In this document: piece after piece, positions 24,701-32,682 of the stretch
Numbering within the stretch: position 1 is the first letter of the stretch
Layout: each line of letters opens with the position of its first letter
Source: Gorsachius magnificus
Taxonomy: Eukaryota > Chordata > Aves > Pelecaniformes > Ardeidae
Assembly (NCBI GenBank): GCA_034008185.1
Contig: CM067109.1
Coordinates: 57,900,801 to 57,964,800, forward strand
Length of the DNA: 64,000 nucleotides
Direction of reading: 5' to 3'
Program-made: the position numbers and the translations under genes
The notes under the pieces: generated by a model
What the model was told of the DNA's origin: nothing
Databases searched by the model: none
The model's input: the letters and a program-made list of their open reading frames with translations, nothing else

Positions 24701-27700
24701 CTTTGTACAACTTTAAAACTACCCTAAATCATTTCCAAGGAGACACAAAGGCCTCTCTTAGGTATTCTAAGCACTTGCAAGCACCCAGTCACTGAAGAAA
24801 CTGCAGATTTTCAGTGCTCATGGACCTGAGAACCAGAGGTTGTAACGAGACTGTGAAACAACAAAGCTAAATCATAGACCACAAGACAAGCCTCGCATAC
24901 AAGGGTATGAGACCTTCAGATCTGGCTATAATTTTTTTTTTGACGCCATATTGTTCTCTGTTCCTGCTAATTACCCTTAGTTATCCTCTCTGCATACCTT
25001 TTTTATTATCTTATTATTAAATGTTGCTGTTCTAATAGGCCTATACAACCTGTCAAAGTTGCTTAAACTGTTTAAAAAATTAAATCTAATGCTGCCTTAG
25101 CAAGGTGAGTATTATTATATACTGTTTCTCTGACTTTGTTCTATTGCCCCTTTTGGAGCTTTAATGTTTTTGCAATGTAAATGCTTGTTATTCTGCTTTA
25201 AACAGTTAGTGGCCTATACATCAGATCTGCAATGACACAAAATCAATTGAGAACATTCAAAGAAGAAGAATCAAAAGAGGGGTTCAAATTGTTTTTCAGA
25301 TTTCTTTTACCCTTAACAGATGCCCTTCAGAAATTCATCAAAATATTCATGTTTTTACTGAGAAGTTGCTTAAGAACTCAGATGCTAACATACTCACTGC
25401 TGAATTTGCGTTCATGTTTTTCCTTTCAATCATCTACGTTTTCGTAGTTTTTCTTATGAACATCTTAAGTAAGCTGCCAGGTGCTACCACATGGTGGAAA
25501 GATGCTTGCATTGAAGATCTGTTTGTGAGCTTATTTTCTTCCTCAGCTCTAGGACTAGATGACGTAATTGGAAACTTCGAGGTCGGCAAAGAATTTGATG
25601 CACTGCTAATCAACACAAAGGCTTCAGACAGCCCTTTTGACTTCTTCTCTGCTGATAGTTTTGAGGTAATTGGAACAGGATTAGTGATTAAAAAGAAAGT
25701 ACTGGAAATGATGTGGGGAAGGTCTGTCATACAGCCAGAATAAGTCTCTTGAGAGTTCTTCCAGTAACAGGAATTGGGTATACTACATCACTGCTGCCTG
25801 TGTTTCTGCCCAAGAGGTTTAGTGGTTGGGTTGTTTTGGGGTTTTTTTGGGGAATCTTGCTGACCTCAGTGACAGTCCCATATCCTCATGAGCAAAAATG
25901 CATGTAACATTTTTTAATGCATGTTTTATTAGCCCGACCTGACAATTAGAGTTAGCTATTTGCTGTGACAAATGGCAGCAAAGAAAAAGCAATTTGGTTT
26001 TAGCGAACACTTTGAGTTCAAACTCAGAAATGGCAGCCTGTTCCCAGGTAAAGGCTAGGTTGCCTTGACTGCACTGCTATTGTAAATTTAAGTAAGAACT
26101 CAAGCTGGCCAATTTGAGTTGAAAGCACAGTTTTCATGCAAACATGTAAGCAGTACTGGCATTATGCAATGGGCACACCTTGTCATACAAAAACCTTTTA
26201 TGATCAAAAAAGGTAATGAGCAACTGTTACTTGAATTTACTGATGTGGCCAGACTGTCTGTCACCTTCTCTATTCTTGGTGTCACCATTTACTTAGAAAT
26301 GCAGGCATAAGTGGTGAGATAATTGTTCCTTAATCTGTTTCAGATGCAATAATTTGGATTAGATCAAATTCTTTAAATTTTAAATCTTCTTCCTAATTCA
26401 AACAGTTCTGGAAAAAAAATATTTTCCAGTTTAAGTCTAAAACTTTTTATCTAAGTTAGCAGTACTGAGGACTTTAAAAATACTTACAATTTTGCCTTTT
26501 TTTTCAATAAGTAAATGAATTTGAAAACTCTAAAAAAGAGGAAGGGAAAATATTGTGGTTTAAGCATATATTTGTTTACAGTGTCAAACTTCTGCAGTGT
26601 TTTCTTCCTGAGACATACAGTGTCCTTAGTGAGAGTTATTTATGGGAAAATGTGCAAATTAGGTTTTTATTTTACTGTTAGTAGGAATATTTGGGAAAGT
26701 GTTTTGAACAAGTCTTTCAAGCTTCAAATAATTATGATCTGGGATAGCAGATACTGCTTTCTGAATTTGTTTTTCTCCCATTTTTTTATAGGACACTCTC
26801 CAGAAGTTCCTGTATCTAGGTATGGTCTGATTCTCAGCCCACATAGAATTCTTTTTATTGTTATTTCATACATCAAAAATTGCCTAAATTAATGTGAATG
26901 TTAATAATAAATTTGTTTATACATAATTAAACATATATTTATTTACAGTAATTAAATATATTTATTTTACATTGCAAAATTATATTAAATATATTTATTT
27001 ACATTGTATATAAACACTAATATGTCACTATTATATTTTTATCTACATTAAGTAAATATACATTTACTTACATTTATTAATATTTATGTATAAATACTGA
27101 GCAAGAATTAAGTGGTTTAATTTTTATTCTTTGGGACGTAGTTAAATACTCAGTTTAACATGATCAAATGCATCGAGTTTTTCAGATTTATTACCACACT
27201 TATATTTATCCACAGTATGAGCTAAATCATATTTCACAGTAAAGTAACACTGACATGCTAATCACCAGTTCAGCTCAGGACTTCTGCAGACCAGTTTCCA
27301 TTGTGGTTTTTTTACTCCCAAACAAAAAAGATTGCCTTTAAAACAAACGAAACCCAACCCAAACAACCCCACCCCCCTAAGAGAATAGATGTTCTTTATA
27401 GGGCATCGGGTGGACCAAGAGCTGTGCTGCCCACCACGTTGTTATGTAGAGGTGACTGGTGTTTGCTCTGGCCATGTTTCTGTCATTCTCCAGTTAGGCT
27501 TTTGTATTTTTTAAGAAGCTGGCTGAGGCAAACCAGCTTTACTGCTGCCTGGTACCTGAGTTAGTTCAGATACAGTGCAACAACGTGTTTTCTCTACAGA
27601 TGTAAAATATTTTCGGGGTTTGAATCTATGAAATATATAGAAAACCCATGACACGATTGCAGCAGCTAAATGCTATGTTTATTTCTTAAAAAAAGCATGG

Positions 27701-27953
27701 GAGGTTTAAACATCCATTGATCTTTGTGGTAGCCCTGACTATTTCTCTCCAAACTTTCTCAGTCCTAGGACGCAGTCGCAGCAAATGATGTGTTCCAAAA
27801 CTGATTCTGTGGGTTGTATAATTTTTATTAATTAAGTGCATGGATTAATGTGCAAATCTCTGTTTTGACCATGTTATTTCAGGTGATGATCGGAATATTT
27901 CTGAAGTATATGTGGCCGGAAAGCAAGTGGTTCCTTTTTCAAGTTCAGTATAA
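3397..27953 (+). CDS. GDA: Guanine deaminase (cypin), 14 exons
   Basis: Zinc-dependent amidohydrolase that converts guanine to xanthine and ammonia in the cytosol. The same protein binds PSD-95 and promotes dendrite branching in mammals. Coding exons join as 3397-3518, 8360-8448, 10101-10272, 12797-12884, 14164-14269, 17097-17124, 18534-18641, 19418-19525, 21700-21797, 22415-22482, 23046-23192, 25547-25665, 26792-26819 and 27883-27953; all introns are GT-AG with matching phases. With exon 1 taken in the conserved frame the product is about 450 residues (human 454, from memory). Zinc ligands fall at human numbering: H82 and H84 (DTHIHA), H240 (SHISE), H279 (VMAHA), D330 (GTDVAGG). The proton-shuttle glutamate E243 and substrate residues Q87, R213 and F214 are present. 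The C-terminus is FSSSV, a class I PDZ ligand. Oddity: ATG 3397 is one base out of frame with PLAHVFRG at 3417. Confidence 0.95.
3519..8359 (+). other. GDA: GDA intron 1
   Basis: A 4.8-kb phase-0 intron. The first 200 bases belong to the CpG island and include a G-rich sense-strand tract (3527-3563). Further in are a G-rich run at 5983-5998 and a pyrimidine-rich stretch at about 6908-6972 that looks like a 3' splice-site tract but precedes no recognisable exon. No repeat family or alternative exon was recognised. An antisense open frame at 3701-4081 has no known domain. Confidence 0.7.
8360..8448 (+). CDS. GDA: GDA exon 2
   Basis: 89-nt exon. The acceptor is ttcttttag and the donor is CA|gtatgt. 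It encodes IVFLEQTDQQEQLAKKWGFK, then PSDIRELSN plus two bases of a His codon completed by exon 3. It aligns without gaps to the human segment between residues 42 and 71. Only part of it lies in any long open frame. Confidence 0.95.
8449..10100 (+). other. GDA: GDA intron 2
   Basis: 1.65-kb intron (phase 2). It is AT-rich with no recognised repeat family, RNA gene or alternative exon. Short open frames at 8462-8828 on both strands are unremarkable. Confidence 0.7.
10101..10272 (+). CDS. GDA: GDA exon 3 (HxH zinc motif)
   Basis: 172-nt exon, acceptor ctttccctag, donor GTT|gtaagt. It begins by completing His71 and reads EFFMPGMVDTHIHAPQYSF, carrying the amidohydrolase HxH pair (H82, H84) and substrate-binding Q87. 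It continues TGTRVDLPLLQWLTTYTFP to EEVYTRVV. Reading through the donor would add about 40 unrelated residues before a stop at 10392, so a retained intron would truncate the enzyme. Confidence 0.97.
10273..12796 (+). other. GDA: GDA intron 3
   Basis: 2.5-kb phase-0 intron, AT-rich. It has small A runs (10623-10634) and several short chance open frames around 11220-11650. No recognised repeat or RNA gene. Confidence 0.7.
12797..12884 (+). CDS. GDA: GDA exon 4
   Basis: 88-nt exon, acceptor tttttatag, donor ATAG|gtaaga. It encodes RRTLKNGTTTACYFATIYTD and then TSLLLADII, with one base of the Asp158 codon completed by exon 5. NGTTTACYFATI is a hallmark block of guanine deaminases. Confidence 0.97.
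12885..14163 (+). other. GDA: GDA intron 4
   Basis: 1.28-kb phase-1 intron. Open frames at 13016-13261 (hydrophobic, Leu-rich) and 13625-13858 (antisense) have no recognisable family. No repeat seen. Confidence 0.7.
14164..14269 (+). CDS. GDA: GDA exon 5
   Basis: 106-nt exon, acceptor tcaacag, donor GAAAG|gtaagg. It encodes DKFGQRAFVGKVCMDMNDSV and then PHYKEITADSVQETE, plus two bases of Arg193. It is collinear with the human enzyme and has no gap. Confidence 0.96.
14270..17096 (+). other. GDA: GDA intron 5
   Basis: 2.8-kb phase-2 intron. It contains a strong C-rich tract at 15464-15519 (listed separately) and AT-rich runs near 16011-16033 and 16675-16760. No gene or known repeat family recognised. 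Confidence 0.7.
15464..15519 (+). repeat. C-rich low-complexity tract
   Basis: About 56 bases of nearly uninterrupted cytosine in runs of 3 to 8, broken by single T or A residues. The minus strand has more than four adjacent G runs with 1-3 base spacers, meeting the usual G-quadruplex pattern. The plus strand could form an i-motif. It lies deep in GDA intron 5, where the template strand is the G-rich one. Confidence 0.9.
17097..17124 (+). CDS. GDA: GDA exon 6 (28-nt microexon)
   Basis: 28-nt exon with acceptor cctttttcag and donor AAA|gtaagt. It completes Arg193 and encodes FVKDLLEKK, matching human RFVSEMLQKN in position. Skipping it (28 is not a multiple of 3) would frameshift the downstream message. 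Confidence 0.93.
17125..18533 (+). other. GDA: GDA intron 6
   Basis: 1.4-kb phase-0 intron. It has a short (AT)n run at about 17460-17471. No gene or recognised repeat family. Confidence 0.7.
18534..18641 (+). CDS. GDA: GDA exon 7 (substrate-binding Arg213)
   Basis: 108-nt, exactly 36 codons, acceptor ttttcag, donor CAG|gtaagc. It reads YPRVQPVITPRFGPSC and continues to LGDLAQARDLHVQ. R213 and F214 in the ITPRF block contact the guanine ring in the human structure (recalled). It is symmetric in phase (0-0). Confidence 0.97.
18642..19417 (+). other. GDA: GDA intron 7
   Basis: 776-bp phase-0 intron. It holds a small degenerate tandem repeat of a GTAGATTCAG unit, three copies at about 19003-19038. 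Otherwise unremarkable. Confidence 0.7.
19418..19525 (+). CDS. GDA: GDA exon 8 (His240, Glu243)
   Basis: 108-nt, 36 codons, acceptor gttgcag, donor AAG|gtagct. It opens with SHISENEEE: H240 is a zinc ligand and E243 the catalytic acid/base. It continues NMFPAYQNYTELYDKNKLLT, as in human. A second phase 0-0 exon, next to exon 7. Confidence 0.97.
19526..21699 (+). other. GDA: GDA intron 8
   Basis: 2.2-kb phase-0 intron. A T/A run lies at 20716-20730 and an AT-rich dinucleotide-like stretch at about 21216-21243. No recognised repeat family or gene. Confidence 0.7.
21700..21797 (+). CDS. GDA: GDA exon 9 (His279)
   Basis: 98-nt exon, acceptor tttctttag, donor TC|gtaagt. It reads TVMAHACYLSEEELKLFSL and RGAAISHCPNSNF, with Ser307 split across the junction. 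H279 in VMAHA is a zinc ligand, and HCPNSN is the conserved amidohydrolase loop. Confidence 0.97.
21798..22414 (+). other. GDA: GDA intron 9
   Basis: 617-bp phase-2 intron. Apart from the poly(A)/21-bp duplication listed separately, I see no repeat family and no alternative exon. An open frame runs from 22268 into exon 10 but in a different frame from GDA. Confidence 0.7.
21804..21874 (+). repeat. Poly(A) run and 21-bp tandem duplication
   Basis: Directly after the exon 9 donor there is an A run of about 20 bases (21804-21823), then two perfect 21-bp copies (21833-21853 and 21854-21874). Each copy contains an AATAAA hexamer in the sense orientation. It lies in GDA intron 9. Confidence 0.9.
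22415..22482 (+). CDS. GDA: GDA exon 10
   Basis: 68-nt exon, acceptor caatccag, donor ACAG|gttagt. It completes Ser307 and encodes LRSGVLNVQKVLKHNVKLGL and GT, ending with one base of the Asp330 codon. The human counterpart reads LSSGFLNVLEVLKHEVKIGLGT. Confidence 0.95.
22483..23045 (+). other. GDA: GDA intron 10
   Basis: 563-bp phase-1 intron. It contains a short CR1 3' fragment (listed separately). No other feature. Confidence 0.7.
22584..22688 (-). mobile_element. CR1 LINE 3'-end fragment
   Basis: About 105 bases matching the 3' UTR end of the same CR1 type as at 126-430: octamer-like agaatcatagaatg, the GGTTGG-like and GGTCATCTAGTCCAAC blocks, then GTGAGCAGGGACACC. It ends at GTTGCTCAA, exactly where the coding part would begin, so it is a severely 5'-truncated copy. 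It lies antisense in GDA intron 10. Confidence 0.9.
23046..23192 (+). CDS. GDA: GDA exon 11 (Asp330)
   Basis: 147-nt exon, acceptor tcctttctag, donor CAAG|gtaaga. It completes D330, the fifth zinc ligand, in GTDVAGGYSASMLDAIRKT. It continues INKVNETGLTLAEAFQLATL and GGSQ. The GTD and ATLGG blocks are characteristic of the family. Confidence 0.97.
23193..25546 (+). other. GDA: GDA intron 11
   Basis: 2.35-kb phase-1 intron with no recognised repeat family. The last 180 bases are open in the exon 12 frame (from ATG 25366) and would encode a hydrophobic stretch. The good acceptor at 25545-25546 and the human exon limit argue against this being coding. Confidence 0.65.
25547..25665 (+). CDS. GDA: GDA exon 12
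   Basis: 119-nt exon, acceptor ttcctcag, donor GAG|gtaatt. It reads ALGLDDVIGNFEVGKEFDAL and LINTKASDSPFDFFSADSFE. The VGKEFDA block, where the second small domain's strands return, is conserved. The end is four codons shorter than in human, where a longer GDISE-containing segment precedes the QKFLYLGDD block (recalled from the human protein). Confidence 0.95.
25666..26791 (+). other. GDA: GDA intron 12
   Basis: 1.13-kb phase-0 intron. The exon 12 frame stays open 26 codons into it (stop at 25741-25743). No repeat family recognised. Confidence 0.65.
26792..26819 (+). CDS. GDA: GDA exon 13 (28-nt microexon)
   Basis: 28-nt exon, acceptor tttttttatag, donor CTAG|gtatgg. It encodes DTLQKFLYL plus the first base of a Gly codon, matching human AVIQKFLYLG. 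It is the same length as exon 6. Skipping it would frameshift the terminal exon and remove the PDZ ligand. Confidence 0.93.
26820..27882 (+). other. GDA: GDA intron 13
   Basis: 1.06-kb phase-1 intron. Its first third is extremely AT-rich (see 26884-27095), followed by a C/A-rich stretch at about 27341-27378. No gene. Confidence 0.7.
26884..27095 (+). repeat. AT-rich degenerate tandem repeat
   Basis: About 210 bases of nearly pure A+T. A unit close to AATATATTTATTTACA recurs at about 26928-26945, 26953-26969 and 26987-27003, with further degenerate copies to about 27085. Likely an AT-rich minisatellite or simple repeat expansion. Confidence 0.8.
27883..27953 (+). CDS. GDA: GDA exon 14 (C-terminus, PDZ ligand)
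   Basis: Terminal coding segment after acceptor gttatttcag. It reads GDDRNISEVYVAGKQVVPFS and SSV, followed by TAA at 27951-27953. The last residues match the human SSSV tail that binds PDZ domains of PSD-95. The 3' UTR follows directly. Confidence 0.97.
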
Positions 27954-30900
27954 ATCCATTTCCCTCTTGCAAAATACTCTGCTGATCATTCTGCATCTGA
28001 TTCGGAAAAGATTGGTTAAACACAGTGCCTGATCATCAGGAATGACACCTCATTTTTGTTTAATGTTTTAAAACTTGCAAATATTAGAACTTTTGTTAGA
28101 CCTTTCAAGAATTACTTTACCAAAATTGTCACAGTTCTAGAGGAAATGGTTATTTAAATTTCTCTGTAAAAATAGCATGTGTACATTGATAAGGGATTTG
28201 GTAAATACCTTAATTAAGGAGGACACCTGTTGTTCCTTTTAATAATACTGTAGAAAGCATTACGAAGAGCAATGAGACTCTCATGGTGTATAATGCATCT
28301 GAATTTAAAAAAAAAAAAAGCCAGTGCTAGTAAATTGATTTTGCAGATAATTAATATTATGGCAGAATGTAATTTCCATAATATTATCACCAAGTATGGA
28401 AATATCAGTGACATTTTGGGGCATTTAGAACATTTTTCAGTTTTCTTTAGGAGCTTTTTTTTTTAATAATTATTTCATTTAAAACGTTATTTTTTTAAGA
28501 GAAATCACGTAACAAGTGTGTATTTATAAATAAGAAAGGGTCCTGATTATCAAAGAATTCAGATTTGTCATTCTTAGTCAGACAGAAGAGAACTGGTGGA
28601 AGAACCAAATAAGAAATGGGGCATTAGTCACAGGGGGACAGGCTGGGAGAGCGGAAGGGCTGCATTGTTCTGGGATGCTGTCAGCTGGATCTGCATTTCT
28701 GCAGATTTTTGTTCCTAAGCCTAGATGTGGTCAGCCCGATCTTCCACCCACTCCACTGAATGACCTTCAGCTGAGCGACAGCTGAATGAAATGTGTTAAA
28801 TTAGAAGCAGGCACTAAGGGATCTGAGCAGCCTGCTACTCAATGGCAAACAGAGGGGATATTTTGCTGGACTAGAGGGAGTGCTTCATCTTGTTTAGCCC
28901 TTCCCTAGTTCATTTGCTGCTGACTGTTCAGACAGGATGATACAAGGTCCCTTCTCCTTTCTGTAAGGGAAGTGAGTGGGTTTAAAAAAAAATTCCAAGA
29001 GAAACGGGCTATTTCTGGCCATTACCACCTTTGACTTGAGGTGGAAATAGTCACTGGAAAAAGTAGCTCTGCTTTAATATGCTCTTTTCTGTCTTTCAAT
29101 GTGGCAACCATAATTCCAGCTCTGTACAATTCCAGGTAAAATATGTGACCTTTTTGTTTTGGAAATCTGTGCAACTTCCTTTCTTAAAGAGCATATCTCC
29201 CTACTTTTTATCAGAGACTTTTTTTCTTATTTTTTGCACTATTAGTTTGAGGAGGGCGTTGCTTCTTGTTTCTTTATTATGTTTTTGCCACACAAAGGAT
29301 GTAAGCTTTAATTTCAGTGTCAATAGAGACAATATGGTATTGAGTTACTAAAAACATGTGTTGAATGTGGTTTTAAGGCCTGCTTCAAACTCCTTTGATT
29401 TCAGTAAGCTTTGTTTCACACTTTTATCTCACTGCCTTGGGGATATAAAGGCACAGGACCTCCCTCTGTTCAGAAAGCAAGGGAGGTCACTACACCAAAT
29501 TCTTGCTTCATGTCTCCTTCTAAGAGAGTGCGTGGCCCAATGTCACTGTTAACTTTCTTGATTTTACAAGCATTTTCAGAGCTTATGTACCGTTATGGTT
29601 ACGCCTATGTGAGACGGTATAGCGTGAAGTGGAAGTGTAAAAGCTAGCTTGGGCACTTAATGCAGTACAGTCTTTTCACTGTGGTTTTTCGTCATTGTTT
29701 TTCTTCCGAAGCCGAGTAGCCCTAGTGAACAGCAGGGGATATTGGCTTGCAGACACCACCCGACTGCAGCTGCACAGCTTGCTCACTGAGAGCTACCTCG
29801 GGTACCTTCACAGGGCACTGCGCTGTGCCATGTGTGCTCACGGAGGCACAGCCTTCATATCCATTATGTTCAGTGGTAAGGCTTTAGGAGTCCAGACTTA
29901 AGTGTTAAGATACCCACATTCCACCAGGGAGTCGTCTTAACCATTTTGTTTCTCGTGTGTCCCAATCACCTACGCAGTAGCGCACTTGCTTGGCAAATAC
30001 AATCTTCAGCTCTTTAACTTGGTTTCCTGATTCAGGGAGCATTTTTCCTCATGAATTTTGACATGAATTTAATTGACCAAATTTCACATTCCAAAACCAA
30101 AGATCTGTGAGACACATGTTTTAATCCTCCCGATTACTGTTTGAAACTATTTTTAGGTAGTTGTGTGGTTTTCAGCTTTGGCTTTCCTGCAAGAATGTTT
30201 TCTGGGGTGGAGAAAGATTACACAGCCTTGTGTACAATGTGTGTTTGTGCCCTACTTCTTCGCTTCCAGAGCTATCAACGCTTTTATTTTAGTGGTAGTT
30301 TCAACTGTCTCTGACTTCATTGTTTTCCCTCCACTTTGTAGTGTTGTTAAGAATGGGATTCAGCATTTGTTCTTGAAAGAATTGTGGGGAGGAAGGGTTG
30401 CTTATTTGCAAACTGGGAATACAGAAAAACTTTAACAAGTTCAATGTGATACTGTTGGCCTGGTTACAAAGGGGTTCCCTAGGATAACTGCTGCCAGTGA
30501 GCTTTGTGGCTGAATGTTGGCTGCATCATGAGCAGTTTGATTCCTGTTAAATTCAGGCTCAAGGTAGGAACTCAGCCTTTTGATTATAGCTTTACTAGTG
30601 CCTAGTACCCAGGCGCTACCCAAACTTAGAAACAGAGAATAACTTTCTAACAATTTTGGCTGGAGGAGGAGCTCTGCCTGCAGGTAGTGCCGTGGTCTGC
30701 CTGCACCACCCTGCAATGCCCAAGGCCAGGAGGAGCGAGGACCAAGATGGTTAGCATTACACTAAATGCCAAGGTGCTTAGGAGTAAAGGAATTTGATGT
30801 GAGAGGAAGCCAGTGGAGGAATTAATGTAACAAATAAACTGGGCGGTACTTTCAACAGCAGAATCTTAAGTAGAATTGAATGGAGAAATACTGTAATGAC

Positions 30901-32676
30901 AGAAAAAAAAAAGTTGAAGTGGGGTCCTCTGAGGTAGTCCCAAAAGCTTGTTCAGTGGAAGATGGCTTACGCACAGAAATGTTAAGGTTTTAGGAGACAC
31001 AGAGGATATAGTAGCCAAACTTCTCTGAAGCAGTTTTGGGAAAGTCACTGAGGATCCCACTCTGAAGTTTTGGTCCTTGGGACTCTCTGGATATGTGTAG
31101 ATTGCCAAGATACTTGGTGTAGTAGGGGGGGATCAGTAGGTGAAAGCCGTTACTGCTGAGACTCGTACATCTACACTACCTAAGACTACCAATAGTCTGT
31201 TTCCTTAGACAAATCTCCCCACTGCATATGCAGTTTAAAGTAGGCCAAATACTTGGTTTAGACACTTAGTGTCTCTTTTAGAGGCTGGAGAATATTTGGC
31301 ATGTAGCTGGGCCTACAGTGTAGTTTCCTCCAAAATAAACTTAATCCTCATGTACCAAAACTACTCTGCAAACTGAGCCAAGGTTCAGTAGGGGCAGATG
31401 ATTGGGAATTCACTTCAGAACAGCACTACTGTCTCAAACCAAAATCCTAGTGGTGGCTAGGGCTTGGACTATTCCCCCTCCATCCTCATAGTCACAGAAC
31501 TTAGTAGCTGAAGGCAAATTAAAGGAACCTGCTTCCCTCTTAGAATCATAGAATCTTCCTCCCTCTTCCAAAAAAAACCAAAACCAAACCCAACCAAAAA
31601 ACCAAGCACAGAAAAACCAAACAAAAAAAAGTAAAAATCAGGCAACCAAACACTAAGGGGAGATGAGTAAGTGGAAGAAAAGAAAGGGATAACTTTCAGT
31701 CAGTATGAATTGACACAGCGCTACTGACTTAAGATCAAACCTCTGGAAAAATGTACAAGCAACTGTTTTCAGATGTCACTTCCCATTAGTTGCCTTGCCA
31801 GACTGTGGACAGGATCTCTGTTTCTCAATATGTCTTTGTGTTCAATGTTAGCACACTATTCAGACAAAGGAAAAAAAGGGTAGTTTTGGAAAGCTTGCTT
31901 ATTGGGACAATGCTTAATGTGTTTTATGTTCAGACAAGCACTTATTTATTATAAATGGAATGTATTTGAATTACTGTTACATGTCGATTTCTTGTCACTT
32001 TAGGTTTTGATTATTAATGAAATGCAAGTAAGTATCGCCTATGCATTATGCAGCGTTATTTGAATTATTTTTGTGTGGCAAGTGGAGTTCTGCACTTAAA
32101 GATGTTGCCTTGGCCTAATGTTTATATTTATTCTGTGTTTTTTGTGCAATCAGGAAGCTTTGTAGGGGAAAAAAGAATGTGTATTTTTTCACTGTACTGA
32201 ACATTTTCAGTATTGTAAGTGGACTTCCTGTTAGAAAAAGAAACGTTAAAGTGACTCTGCTTAAAAGTCTGTGCCTGATTATACACTCATGAATGAAAAA
32301 ATTGTAATGGTTTTATGAAAGCAAACAACAATACTAATGTTTTACTTTAAATATATTTAACAGATAAATAGATTTTTTTATTTTAGTTGTGATTATGCAA
32401 TGCAGACTAGCAAAAGTTAATAATTCTTGATAAATATCTACTGTCCTACTGAGCAAATGAGAATGCAACTATTCTTGATTATACATTTAAAAACAATATG
32501 CAAGTCTTGACAAATAAAAACCCTAAGAAGTTTCAAAGAATATCCCAGTTTTACAAGCAAAAGATATTAACAACATTGCTCAGATAAGCTGTTTAAAAAT
32601 ATTGTTTTAAGCATTCCCAGGAACAATCCGTAACAGGTGATAAGGCAGACAGCTTCTAAAATACTGGATTTGTATG

Positions 32677-32682
32677 AATAAA
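32677..32682 (+). terminator. GDA: Candidate GDA poly(A) signal, proximal
   Basis: AATAAA followed about 25 bases later by a GT-rich downstream element (CCTGTGTGTTGG near 32702-32713), the usual arrangement of a vertebrate cleavage site. A second hexamer lies 164 bases upstream (32513). Confidence 0.5.

Noticed and set aside
31541..31556. CR1-like octamers agaatcatagaatc
   Set aside because: Only about 16 bases match and the following sequence is not CR1. Too short to call an insertion.
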